Assembly: GCF_003437535.1 (NCBI RefSeq) | Contig: NZ_QSQT01000011.1 | Coordinates: forward strand, 61,467 to 125,466 | DNA length: 64,000 bases | DNA from: Phocaeicola plebeius | GTDB lineage: Bacteria; Bacteroidota; Bacteroidia; Bacteroidales; Bacteroidaceae | Direction of reading: 5' to 3' | In this document: positions 43,961 through 51,806 of the stretch, piece after piece | How the letters are laid out: the number at the start of each line of letters is the position of its first letter | Position numbering within the stretch: position 1 is the first letter of the stretch | Position numbers and translations under genes: made by a program | The notes under the pieces: generated by a model | Told to the model about the DNA's origin: nothing | Seen by the model: the letters and a program-made list of their open reading frames with translations, nothing else | Databases searched by the model: none

Positions 43961-45339
43961 AACGCACTCACATCAACATCAGGAATGATAACGTCTGCAA
44001 GTTTGTCGTTTACAAGAAATCCCATGTATAGTGGAATAGTAAGAATATCTCCATCACGGCCTACGTTATATTGCCCTAACTTGATTGCATTCTTAACATG
44101 ATACACGTCCTTATTTTTAAGAACCGTTGTCATGCTTTTTGCTTTACCAGACTTTGCCTTAATTTCAAGGAGAACACATTCGCCTTTGAACCTTACCAGG
44201 AAGTCCAGTTCAAGCCCGCTGTCCTTATGGAAATAGTACAGTTTCTGACCGGACTTACACAGAAAATCCGCCATGAGGTTCTCAAAGATAGCTCCCTTAT
44301 ATCCAAGAAGATTTCCCTTTAAAATATCCGCCTGAGTACCATAGTCGAGCATTGCCACAAGAATACCTATATCAGTTGTGTACACTTTGAAACAGTCTTT
44401 AATAGCATTCCCCTCTAACGGCAATTCCGTAGTCTGTGTGTTATAGCATCTACGGATAATCCCTGCATCTTCCAGCCACTGAATACTGCCGATGTATTGA
44501 GCAGACCTTCCTCCCTTTTTGACAACTGAATACTGGAATTTCTTGTTCTCTTTAGCCAGTTGCTTCGGAATAGATTCAAAACATTCCCGAATATTGGGTT
44601 TATCCGCATCCTCTGCATATTTAACCATATCTTCTTCGTATCCGGCAATAAGATTTCGCTGCAACTTATAGATAAGTTCGATATTCCTGGTTTTAAGGAA
44701 GCAATTCACCACTTCCGGCAGCCCTCCGACAATCACATATCTGTACAGCATCTCCATCATGACCTTATGAATCCCGTCAGGAACAGCCTTTTCGTTCTCA
44801 AAGCATGATTTTACAGAATCAATAACTGTCTGACCGATTCCGTTTGCCCATAGAAACTCTTCAAAATCCAATGGATACATGTCAATCACGGTTTCGTATC
44901 CGACCGGAACAGAATCTTGCCCTACATCCTCCTTCTTTTTCTTACTTTGACCATAACCTTTTACCCCCAAAAGCGAACCTGTGGCAATGACATCGAAACG
45001 CCCGTCTATATGAAATGACTTCAAGGCAGTCCTTGCTTCCCTACACTCTTGAATCTCGTCAAGAATAATACAAGTCTTCCCTTCAATGAAACGACTGCCC
45101 TGAATCAAAGCAGAGAGGTTGAGAATGATGGTATCCACATCTATATTGCCGGTAAAGGCAGACTTGTTGTCAGGCTCAAGAATGAAATTCATATAGACCA
45201 CACTTTCATAATTCTCCCTTGCGAATTTCTGAACAATGTATGTCTTTCCACACTGGCGGATACCTTTTATTACAAGAGGCTTTCTGTCCTCAGACCGTTT
45301 CCAGTCGGCTAAATATGTTTCTATCTTCCTTTTAAGCAT
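43945..45339 (-). CDS. AAA-ATPase with DUF4143 domain
   Basis: The protein has 464 residues. Walker A GIRQCGKT (26-33) and Walker B CIILDEIQECREA are present, so the N-terminal half is AAA_14. The C-terminal DUF4143 half contains a PD-(D/E)XK-like core LELDFLVRFKGECVLLEIKAK. Such proteins are multi-copy in gut bacteria and of unknown function, perhaps DNA-end handling or defence. The last residues (NNEE) are encoded by the flanking repeat. It stands alone between repeat copies 3 and 4. Confidence 0.88.
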   Translation of the reverse strand: MLKRKIETYLADWKRSEDRKPLVIKGIRQCGKTYIVQKFARENYESVVYMNFILEPDNKSAFTGNIDVDTIILNLSALIQGSRFIEGKTCIILDEIQECREARTALKSFHIDGRFDVIATGSLLGVKGYGQSKKKKEDVGQDSVPVGYETVIDMYPLDFEEFLWANGIGQTVIDSVKSCFENEKAVPDGIHKVMMEMLYRYVIVGGLPEVVNCFLKTRNIELIYKLQRNLIAGYEEDMVKYAEDADKPNIRECFESIPKQLAKENKKFQYSVVKKGGRSAQYIGSIQWLEDAGIIRRCYNTQTTELPLEGNAIKDCFKVYTTDIGILVAMLDYGTQADILKGNLLGYKGAIFENLMADFLCKSGQKLYYFHKDSGLELDFLVRFKGECVLLEIKAKSGKAKSMTTVLKNKDVYHVKNAIKLGQYNVGRDGDILTIPLYMGFLVNDKLADVIIPDVDVSALNNEE

Positions 45340-45472
45340 GGTGTAATCTTATTTCCCAACGACGAAATTACACTTTTTCCAGCGAATAAACCAACATTCG
45401 ACACATTTTTTCAAACGAATAACATTCATTACAGCACATTTTCTCAAACGAGTTATACAGATATCGAGCTTC
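45340..45472. other. Upstream region of the AAA-DUF4143 gene
   Basis: AT-rich spacer between the AAA start and repeat copy 4, with the word TTTTCTCAAACGA(A/G)T repeated twice (about 45405-45420 and 45440-45452). No promoter consensus was clear. Confidence 0.35.
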
Positions 45473-45676
45473 TTTAGACAGAAAAAGGTATAAGGTATAT
45501 AGTTAAAAGGTAAAAGTTAAAAAGTAAAAGAGGTGAGCGTATTGCGTTTTCACTTTTCACTTTTCATTCTTCATCATTATTGAAATTATGTCTTTTTGTT
45601 CTTATGTCATAATAAAAAAAACGGAAGAATCACCCCTCCCGTTCTTCATTATTCATTCTTAATTCTTCATTATTCT
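45473..45676. repeat. Composite intergenic repeat, copy 4
   Basis: Same blocks as copies 2 and 3, with the left word changed to TTTAGACAGAAAAAGG and an added CACTTTTCACTTTTC duplication. The tail supplies the stop codon of the WecA-like gene. Confidence 0.85.
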
Positions 45677-46782
45677 CCATTCTTCGCCTTCCGGTTAATC
45701 ACATGGTCAAACCAGAGGTTCAGCAGCGTCCATACCACCACGTCAATCACGAACACCAGCGTGTTGTTCATATAAAGAATCGCCACGATGGTAAACGCAC
45801 AGAAGCAGGCCGACATCAACTGAATCGTTACCAGCGCCCTCCGCGGTGAGAACCCCATGGCCAGGAACTTGTGGTGGATGTGCGTCTTGTCGGGCATGAA
45901 CAGCGACCGCTTGTTACGCGCACGCCGCAGCACCACGCGAATCACATCCAGACACGGCACCATCAGCACGCTGAACGATACCAGCACCGGACTCGTCTTC
46001 ATCGTGAGCAGCATATCCGGCTCATACATACAGTACTTGATGACAAAGAAGCTCAGAATATACCCCAGCGTCAAGCTGCCGGTATCCCCCATGAAAATCT
46101 TCCTTCCCAAATCCGCACTGCCGAACACGTTGTACGAAAAGAACGGGATAATCACCCCCACCGTCACGAAAGCCAGCATGGCATAGCTCCACATGCGGAA
46201 ATGCACGAACAGCACCCCGAACACCAGCAACGCCACCATACTCAGCCCCGACGCCAGTCCGTCGATACCGTCAATCAGGTTGATGGCATTGGTGATGAAC
46301 ACCACCAGCAGCATGGTCAGCGGAATACCTACCTCTGCAGGAATCAGGTAAATGCCAAAGAGACCATAGAAATTGTTGATATACAAGCCCGACAGCGGGA
46401 ACATCGCCGCCGAGATAATCTGCACCAGGAACTTCTTCCGGTAGCGCACCCCAATCAAGTCGTCGGCAATGCCCACGATATACAGCAGGGTCAGCCCTCC
46501 CGTCAGGAAAAGAAACTCGCACACCAGGTCCGTTGTCGATGTCTCCGCAGGTCCGTGGCCCGTCATCAGCCGCACGGCCGTAAACACACACAAGGAAAAA
46601 AGAATCACCGGGAAAAAGGTCACTCCCCCGAGGCGAGGTATCGGACGTTTGTGTACTTTCCGTTCATCAGGCACGTCAAACAAGCGTTTGCGCAATGAAA
46701 TAATCAGAATATTCGGGATAATGATTCTCCCCAGTATCACTGCCGATACAAATGCAGAAATGATAATATACAGATTCGCCAT
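45670..46782 (-). CDS. WecA-like undecaprenyl-phosphate sugar-1-phosphate transferase
   Basis: The protein has 370 residues from the ATG at 46782 (MANLYIIISAF); an ATG nine codons earlier is in frame. It has about 11 membrane helices and the family motifs: aspartates in GIADDLIGVRYRKK, NLIDGIDGLASG, GDTGSLTLGY and the WecA HIHH motif in KTHIHHKFLAMGFSPR. It moves GlcNAc-1-phosphate or a similar sugar phosphate to undecaprenyl phosphate and so starts polysaccharide synthesis. Placed near the capsule genes, it is the likely initiator for the 52-64 kb locus. Confidence 0.9.
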   Translation of the reverse strand: MANLYIIISAFVSAVILGRIIIPNILIISLRKRLFDVPDERKVHKRPIPRLGGVTFFPVILFSLCVFTAVRLMTGHGPAETSTTDLVCEFLFLTGGLTLLYIVGIADDLIGVRYRKKFLVQIISAAMFPLSGLYINNFYGLFGIYLIPAEVGIPLTMLLVVFITNAINLIDGIDGLASGLSMVALLVFGVLFVHFRMWSYAMLAFVTVGVIIPFFSYNVFGSADLGRKIFMGDTGSLTLGYILSFFVIKYCMYEPDMLLTMKTSPVLVSFSVLMVPCLDVIRVVLRRARNKRSLFMPDKTHIHHKFLAMGFSPRRALVTIQLMSACFCAFTIVAILYMNNTLVFVIDVVVWTLLNLWFDHVINRKAKNGE

Positions 46783-46890
46783 TGTCCGTTTGGATTTTGA
46801 ATAGTGCAAAGGTAGGATTTTATTTCGAATCCTGAAAACTTTTCAGGCGCCGGACACCTTCTTTTTACGATTTAGAAAACTTTTGTTCCG

Positions 46891-47334
46891 CTACAGTTCC
46901 TTTTTCACGTCAAAACAGGGGCAGGCCTTGGTCCATTCCTCCGGTTCCACCGTTCCGTCACCGTCCAGATCCGGGCTCAGGTCGCGATGCCCCACCACCT
47001 GCGTGATGGCCGGGAAATCCGATTTCAGCACCCTCACCAGAATCCGGAGCGAACGCTTCTGCAGTTCCGTACGCGTATCCGCCGGCCGTCCCTGCGCATC
47101 CAGTCCCCCTTCGTACGCAATGCCGATGCTGTGCTCGTTATAACCCTTGGCATGCGCTCCGGCCCGCTCCACCGGTCGCATTGTACAAATTTCACCATCC
47201 GTGCGGACAAAATAGTGATATCCGCAACACTTGAACCCCCGTTTCCGGTGCATCTTCGTCAGTTCGGCAGGCGAGAGCGGGCGGTCCGCTCTCGTTGCCG
47301 TACAGTGAATCACAATCATGTCAATTTTTCTCAT
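46891..47334 (-). CDS. N-acetylmuramoyl-L-alanine amidase (Amidase_2)
   Basis: The protein has 147 residues from the ATG at 47334; a GTG one codon earlier is in frame. Zinc ligands are His in MIVIHCTATR, His in YNEHSIGIAYEGG and the C-terminal GHRDLSPDLDGDG with a Cys in ACPCFDV (the Cys replaces the usual third ligand position nearby). It has no signal peptide, like phage lysins. It cleaves the amide between muramic acid and peptide. Its start overlaps the tiny ORF before it, and genes of this type are common at Bacteroides capsule loci. Confidence 0.88.
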   Translation of the reverse strand: MRKIDMIVIHCTATRADRPLSPAELTKMHRKRGFKCCGYHYFVRTDGEICTMRPVERAGAHAKGYNEHSIGIAYEGGLDAQGRPADTRTELQKRSLRILVRVLKSDFPAITQVVGHRDLSPDLDGDGTVEPEEWTKACPCFDVKKEL

Positions 47335-47413
47335 CACAATCCGGTTTTCTTCCGGTCAGGAGACAGAGAATACACTTCAGCACCCTGACCACAATCCATT
47401 TTACTTTCGTCAT
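47321..47413 (-). CDS. Tiny 30-residue ORF between HU and amidase genes
   Basis: The 30-codon frame MTKVKWIVVRVLKCILCLLT... overlaps the amidase start by 14 bases. It has a short hydrophobic helix (WIVVRVLKCILCLL) and a charged tail. In other Bacteroides a very short ORF (called smalltalk in some annotations) sits between an HU-type gene and an amidase; this one is at the same place, though identity has not been checked. Confidence 0.5.
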   Translation of the reverse strand: MTKVKWIVVRVLKCILCLLTGRKPDCDEKN

Positions 47414-47434
47414 CTTCTCACGCCTTAGTTCCGA

Positions 47435-47869
47435 TTACACCCCAGCACCGTCGTCCTCTTCCTCTTTCTTATACTTCACCGGCACCCGTTCGAAAGCCAG
47501 GTTGTTGATAGCCTCCTGCATCACCGTACCCGGGCGGAACAGCACGCGCACCTTTTCAATCATGCTGTCGGTATACGTATCTTCCGTAGCGGCTCCTTCC
47601 CCGCTCAGGCTCAGCTGCAGCGAACCTAGTTCACCCAGGCGTACGATTTCGCCACCCTGCAAGCCTTCCGACACGATATCTTCCAGTCCCGTCAATACCG
47701 CCATCACGTCGGCACGGGTCACGGTACACATCTGGTGAATACGTTCCGCTATTTCACGGATACCCATCTCGCCGCGAGCCTGCGACTGTGCATAATACTT
47801 CACTTCACCGCTTTCACGATCGGCCGGGTTCACACGCCCAACAACCGAATAAGTCACTGTTTTCTTCAT
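47435..47869 (-). CDS. HU-like DNA-binding protein (HU-HIG type)
   Basis: The protein has 144 residues. The HU fold follows a short N-terminal extension: a helical segment ADVMAVLTGLEDIVSEGLQGG and beta arms IVRLGELGSLQLSL, then VRVLFRPGTVMQEAINNLAF. The acidic C-terminal tail (EEEDDGAGV) is typical of the Bacteroidetes HU-HIG group. It bends or protects DNA. It precedes the tiny ORF and amidase on the same strand, likely in one transcript. Confidence 0.88.
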   Translation of the reverse strand: MKKTVTYSVVGRVNPADRESGEVKYYAQSQARGEMGIREIAERIHQMCTVTRADVMAVLTGLEDIVSEGLQGGEIVRLGELGSLQLSLSGEGAATEDTYTDSMIEKVRVLFRPGTVMQEAINNLAFERVPVKYKKEEEDDGAGV

Positions 47870-48099
47870 AAATCCACTTGTTAGTTAAAAATTAAAAGTT
47901 AAAAGTTAAAAACCAATTAAATGAAGAATGATGAATTAAGAATGATGAATCTTGAATGATGAATCTTGAATGATGAATTAAGAATGATGAATGATGAATC
48001 CAGGAAACGCGCGCACATTCTTCATTATTCACTCTTCATTCTTCATTATCCATTGTTCTTCATTATTCACTCTTCATTCTTCATTATTTCTTACATAGG

Positions 48100-48107
48100 C
48101 AAAGTTA
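48100..48107 (-). promoter_or_regulatory. Candidate -7 box of the HU-amidase operon
   Basis: TAACTTTG on the minus strand fits TAnnTTTG. The transcript would have a leader of about 225 bases containing the inverted repeats. No -33 match is evident; the tandem array begins where it should be. Confidence 0.45.
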
Positions 48108-48130
48108 GCACCCCCGTTCCCGCCCATGTA

Positions 48131-48200
48131 GACATTTGAGGACATACGAAGACTTACGAAGACATTCGAGGAAATTTGAAGACTTTTGAAGACATTAGAA
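48131..48200. repeat. Seven tandem 10-bp repeats
   Basis: Units read GACATTTGAG, GACATACGAA, GACTTACGAA, GACATTCGAG, GAAATTTGAA, GACTTTTGAA, GACATTAGAA with no spacer. Consensus GACATTTGAA. The 10-base period matches one helical turn and the array lies immediately upstream of the HU promoter. Confidence 0.9.
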
Positions 48201-48217
48201 AAAGGAAACGCCGCCGC

Positions 48218-48487
48218 TCACGGCTCTCCAAGGAACCTCACAATCAGTTCCACCTCCGATTTAAGGAAAAACTTGCGGTTTTTCTGGTAGCCCGACCGCT
48301 CGAGCTCCCTTTCCAGTTCCGCACACTGCTTGATCCATCGCCACAGCCCCTGCAGGGCACCTTTCTTACCTGCCTGCGGAAAATACAAGCCCGCCAACTC
48401 ACTTTTCCGGTAAGCCTTCAGGCAGAAACCCTCCCGTTCCTCCCCGGAAACAGCTCCCGGTCCCGTTTTCAATTGCATGTAGTTCAT
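48218..48487 (-). CDS. DUF4248-domain protein
   Basis: The protein has 89 residues. The core FCLKAYRKSELAGLYFPQAG, WIKQCAELERELE and FFLKSEVELIVRFLGEP match the DUF4248 pattern known from Bacteroides, a small helical, probably DNA-binding protein. Length and the C-terminal FLGEP ending fit the family. Function unknown; it is usually found near VapE-like and HU-like genes. Confidence 0.85.
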   Translation of the reverse strand: MNYMQLKTGPGAVSGEEREGFCLKAYRKSELAGLYFPQAGKKGALQGLWRWIKQCAELERELERSGYQKNRKFFLKSEVELIVRFLGEP

Positions 48488-48644
48488 TGTTCCGTTTTAT
48501 TTTAGTTACCTATAAATTTACACAATTCCGGTCGGATACACAAGTTTTTCCGCCCGTTTTTTCCGGTATTTTCCCCTCTTCGGAACATAAAAAGCCACAT
48601 GAAAATCAAAACGTTATCACCAGCCGGCGACCGGGCGATGAAGA

Positions 48645-50738
48645 CTACTCTTCAGCCGGCGCCTCGGTGAATCGTCCCATGGCACGACGGTTGCGGTTCA
48701 CCTCTTCGATGGTGTACATCACCACCCGATACCCCCTCTTCCCCGCCACGCGAACCTGCTCGAATCCCGCCTTCCGCAAGGCAAGCCCCACCTTGACGGC
48801 ACTGAGGGGATTCTTCATGCCCCCGTTGATGTGCTGCAGAATCTCGCCCACCGTCAGGAACATACATTCCTCGCCGGGCATCGGCACGCGGAAAAAGGCC
48901 AATAGCAAGTCCGTTTCCAGGCTGGCCGTCTCAAACCGCTCGTTGCGTGCGTTCACCTGCGCGATTTCCTCCTCGTCGAACCAGTAGCGGAACCCCTTCT
49001 TCCACAGCATCAGGGCCTGCCCGTACACCCCCGCATAGTCCACGGGATGCGTATAGGGGTCGTCTATGCGCTCCACCGCGAAGGGCAGCCAGCGCCGGCT
49101 TCCCGTGGGGTCGTTCAGAAACTCCGGCTGGTTGGTCGTGCCGCAGAAGCTCGCGATGTGCGGGCGGTTCTCCTTGTAGTGTCCGTACGCCCTCCGCTCG
49201 TTCACTGCCGGCAGGGTCACCATCGCCTTGAGCTGGTTGATGTCACCCAGACGCAGCTCATCAATCTCCTCCAGGCAAATCAGCGCAAATTCCGACAGCG
49301 CCAGGTTATCGTCCTTCGTCAGTCGTCCGCTGTTGGAGCGCACACAGAAATACCGCTGCAGTTCAGGCGGCAGCAGCCGTGCCAGCCAGGTCGTCTTGTA
49401 GCAGCCCTGCCGCCCCACGAACACCAGAATCTGGTGGTTCGTCACCTCCTTCACCATCAGCGAGGCCACCACAGCCACCAACCACTTGCGGAAACAATCA
49501 TCAAACAGCTGCGCGTCACCCTCCACGTGTACCGTGGCCGCCAGCCGTCCGATGTGGTCGGTCACACCGTCCCATGGGGGCAGCGAGCGGAAATACTCCG
49601 TAAAAGGGTTAAACTCCGGCACAAACTCCGACTCCAGTACCGAACGCACATCGCACAGGCGCACCGTGTGCCCCTCCTTGGTCATGCGGCTCCACAGCGA
49701 GTTCACCAGGCGGTCGGTCAGTTCCACAAACTCCTCGGCCTCGGGGTGACGCATCTCCTCCTTCCCGGTAATCACGTTCTTCCGGAACTCCGCCTGCGTG
49801 GCGAGAAACTGCTCAATCTCCTCGGGCGTGGCCAGTTGGGAACGTCCTTCCCCCCTCTTCTTCGCACGAAACAGTTCCGCCTCCCGCCGTCCGTGTGCCT
49901 CCGTATCGGCATAGCACGAGCGGAAAATGGCCGCCACGTCGCCGTCGTATTCCGGGAAACGTCCGTCCGCCCAGCCAATGGCCTGCTCCAGCGGCAGCCC
50001 GAACTCGTTCATCAGATAGCCCATGCGCATGATGTACTCGTTGTGATGATGCGGGGCATACACCACGCCCTGTTCGTCCAGCTCCTTGCGGATACGGGCC
50101 ACCACACGCTCCACTCGCCCTCTGCGAGGAGTTTCAGGTTTCACTACACGTACCGGATCGAAATGAAAAGGCTCTGCATCCGGATGGAAGCACACCTGCG
50201 CATCATGCGCCAGTCCGCTCAACCGCGTAGCGTTCTTGCAGGCCGGGTCAAAGCTGCACTCCGTCAGCATCTGGTAATATTCGTTTACCTTCCGGAATAC
50301 CAGCGTATACAGCGTCAGGCAGTCCTTGTCGGCCACCTCCCCGTCCAGGCAGTAGCGGCACACCACCCTCACTCCCTGCCCGCTGATGGTGGTATAAGCC
50401 AGCACAGTATGCGGGTCGGCACACACCTTTTCAAACACCTCCCCCGCCCGTCCTTCGGGCAAATGGTCAAAGTCCACCATCGTAAGGCCCGTCCAGCTGC
50501 TGATGTCGGTTCTTCGCTTGCCTCCGTCAAAACGCACCGCCACAGCAAAGCAGGGGCAGGCCGCCTTTTCCCGATTGGCAGCCGTCTTCTGCCCCTGCGA
50601 GCGGTAGTAACGGTATTTTTCGGTGTGGTCGGCCAGCACCTTGTCCTCCCTGATCAGGCGGACTACTTCCTGTAGAGTCACCGGCACGGGCACCGTGTCG
50701 GCATAGCCTTTAAAAAGGCTGAGCATCATTTCATTCAT
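48645..50738 (-). CDS. VapE/VirE-type protein with BT4734-like N-terminal domain
   Basis: The protein has 697 residues. Residues 45-200 match the BT4734/BF3469-like domain related to primase-polymerases (TGLTMVDFDHLPEGRAGEV). Around residue 440 a P-loop GRQGCYKTTW and Walker B CLEEIDEL belong to the virulence-associated E (D5-like) ATPase domain. It is thus related to replication proteins of plasmids, phages and islands. In Bacteroides it is found at capsule loci with no known role. It is divergent from the frameshifted HTH-like gene. Confidence 0.88.
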   Translation of the reverse strand: MNEMMLSLFKGYADTVPVPVTLQEVVRLIREDKVLADHTEKYRYYRSQGQKTAANREKAACPCFAVAVRFDGGKRRTDISSWTGLTMVDFDHLPEGRAGEVFEKVCADPHTVLAYTTISGQGVRVVCRYCLDGEVADKDCLTLYTLVFRKVNEYYQMLTECSFDPACKNATRLSGLAHDAQVCFHPDAEPFHFDPVRVVKPETPRRGRVERVVARIRKELDEQGVVYAPHHHNEYIMRMGYLMNEFGLPLEQAIGWADGRFPEYDGDVAAIFRSCYADTEAHGRREAELFRAKKRGEGRSQLATPEEIEQFLATQAEFRKNVITGKEEMRHPEAEEFVELTDRLVNSLWSRMTKEGHTVRLCDVRSVLESEFVPEFNPFTEYFRSLPPWDGVTDHIGRLAATVHVEGDAQLFDDCFRKWLVAVVASLMVKEVTNHQILVFVGRQGCYKTTWLARLLPPELQRYFCVRSNSGRLTKDDNLALSEFALICLEEIDELRLGDINQLKAMVTLPAVNERRAYGHYKENRPHIASFCGTTNQPEFLNDPTGSRRWLPFAVERIDDPYTHPVDYAGVYGQALMLWKKGFRYWFDEEEIAQVNARNERFETASLETDLLLAFFRVPMPGEECMFLTVGEILQHINGGMKNPLSAVKVGLALRKAGFEQVRVAGKRGYRVVMYTIEEVNRNRRAMGRFTEAPAEE

Positions 50739-50798
50739 TTTTTCGTGTTTAAGTTTATAAATTTTCAGTTTTTAAGCTCATAATGTTACACTTTTGCT

Positions 50799-50829
50799 TA
50801 AATTTGCAGACAAATGTAAAATAAGTTTG
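50799..50829. promoter_or_regulatory. Divergent promoters between VapE and the HTH-like gene
   Basis: Minus strand TACATTTG (complement at 50811-50818) serves VapE; plus strand TAAATTTG (50799-50806) and TAAGTTTG (50822-50829) could serve the HTH-like gene. TTTGCAGA occurs twice (50803 and 50826). All three boxes match TAnnTTTG and overlap each other closely. Confidence 0.5.
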
Positions 50830-50916
50830 CAGAAATATAAAATTTACATTGCACACATGCGTGCAATATTTTAACCAATAATTTACTATAATTTTACTTT
50901 TTAAAACAAAAAGACT

Positions 50917-51248
50917 ATGAAACAAGCGAAATTAATCGAATTAGGACAGATGCTGGAAGCGTGGCGCCACCTGGTGTTACCGCACGGCCGTACCCTCACC
51001 GTACAAGAGTTGTGCCGGCTGGCGCCGATGAGCGCACACACGTTTCAAAAAGTTAAAAGGGGCTCCTGACGGATCTGACATTCCTCGGCCGTATCCTTGC
51101 CGTGTACCACCGCCTGCTTGCCGCCGACCCGCAGAAGCAGGACGAGTTGCTCCGCGATTTTTACCATTCACTTACCACTGATTTAGAGCGAATTAAATCA
51201 GAACAACGCATCCAAAATCCCCGTATGAAAGATACAGACTGGAAGTAA
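50917..51248 (+). pseudogene. Frameshifted HTH-like small gene
   Basis: The first frame (50917-51069) reads MKQAKLIELGQMLEAWRHLV... up to HTFQKVKRGS and then a stop. A second frame, starting after a TAA at 51054, reads KGLLTDLTFLGRILAVYHRL... to MKDTDWK and stops at 51248. Joined, they give about 110 residues of one helical, HTH-like protein (LTVQELCRLAPMSAHTFQKV followed by DLTFLGRILAVYHRLLAAD). The break lies at AAAAGGGG (51055-51062); adding one base there restores one frame. So one base was lost in a homopolymer run, or there is programmed slippage, or a sequencing error. Confidence 0.75.
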
Positions 51249-51283
51249 AAACCGTGCCTTTCCTGGGCCGCCGCTTGACGGGT

Positions 51284-51409
51284 TGACGGGTTGTCACCGG
51301 TTTTTCAAACTTCCTATATACAGGTGTGGAAACAAGTACGACAGACTTGTTTCCACACCCCGCGTATATACAGTTTATAAAAATGCCTGCCAACCCCGAC
51401 AACCCGTCA
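51284..51409. repeat. Nested inverted repeat (12-bp outer arms, 14-bp inner hairpin)
   Basis: Outer arms TGACGGGTTGTC (51284-51295) and GACAACCCGTCA (51398-51409) are perfect complements. Inside, GTGTGGAAACAAGT (51324-51337) pairs perfectly with ACTTGTTTCCACAC (51345-51358) around a 7-base loop. Two direct TATATACAG words flank the inner hairpin. Confidence 0.85.
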
Positions 51410-51433
51410 TGTTTCCCATTCCGGAACTCCCCG

Positions 51434-51538
51434 AAAACGCCTTTGCGTTTCGAATCGAACGCCCTTGCGTTTGAAGTAAAACGTACTTGCGTTTTATCTC
51501 AAATGCACTTGCGTTTCAGGTAAAACGCCCTTGCGTTT
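51434..51538. repeat. 22-bp-spaced palindromic iteron array, 5 units
   Basis: Units begin at 51434, 51456, 51478, 51500 and 51522, exactly 22 bases apart, each a 17-mer like AAAACGCCCTTGCGTTT with a 5-base spacer. The array ends 117 bases before the capsule promoter's -33 box. Confidence 0.9.
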
Positions 51539-51654
51539 TTCTCACACTCCGCCCTATACCCCACACATTGTTCCAGAATTGTTACAAAATCCGCCAATAT
51601 GCCCACTTTTTCATTGATTTCCACCCTTTTCACCGATAAAAACCCCTCTATAAG

Positions 51655-51685
51655 TTGAATAAACCAAAAATAAGGCTTAATTTTG
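51655..51685 (+). promoter_or_regulatory. Promoter of the capsule operon
   Basis: TTG at 51655-51657 and TAATTTTG at 51678-51685 are 20 bases apart, matching the -33/-7 pattern. The leader to the ATG at 51807 is about 115 bases. Confidence 0.65.
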
Positions 51686-51806
51686 CGGCTGATTATCGGC
51701 CGTAATTTTTACCGCCCCAATCTATAGCTGGGAGTGGTAACGGCGAAGCACGCCCAGTGCGCAGGGGAATTCCTTTAGAAAAATCATAACAAAACCATAA
51801 GAAAAG

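Larger units (their letters stand above)
47870..48217. other. HU leader and upstream region: AT-rich inverted repeats plus 10-bp tandem repeat
   Basis: From 47895 to 48090 the DNA is made of GATGAATTAAGAATGATGAA words and their complements TTCATTATTCACTCTTCATT, forming large hairpins in the HU leader. A minus-strand -7 box TAACTTTG (complement at 48100-48107) lies next, and then the 10-bp tandem array at 48131-48200. No gene is present. Confidence 0.65.
51249..51806. other. Structured non-coding region upstream of the capsule operon
   Basis: This 558-base stretch contains a nested inverted repeat (51284-51409), a five-unit iteron array (51434-51538), and the capsule promoter (51655-51685) with a leader of about 115 bases. 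No open frame is supported. No second copy of an inverted repeat at promoter-inversion distance was seen. Confidence 0.7.

Noticed and set aside
40817..45676. Integron-like attC cassette array
   Set aside because: No integrase gene in the window and the repeats are long AT-rich blocks with no attC core; shuffling by homologous recombination is a simpler idea.
49047..50675. 542-codon plus-strand open frame
   Set aside because: Antisense shadow of the VapE gene; Arg/His/Gln-rich with no fold.
51284..51409. Invertible capsule promoter of the Mpi type
   Set aside because: The inverted arms enclose no promoter; the capsule promoter lies outside at 51655-51685 and no distant partner arm was seen.
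51434..51538. CRISPR array
   Set aside because: Spacers are only 5 bases, units are palindromic 17-mers and no cas genes are nearby.
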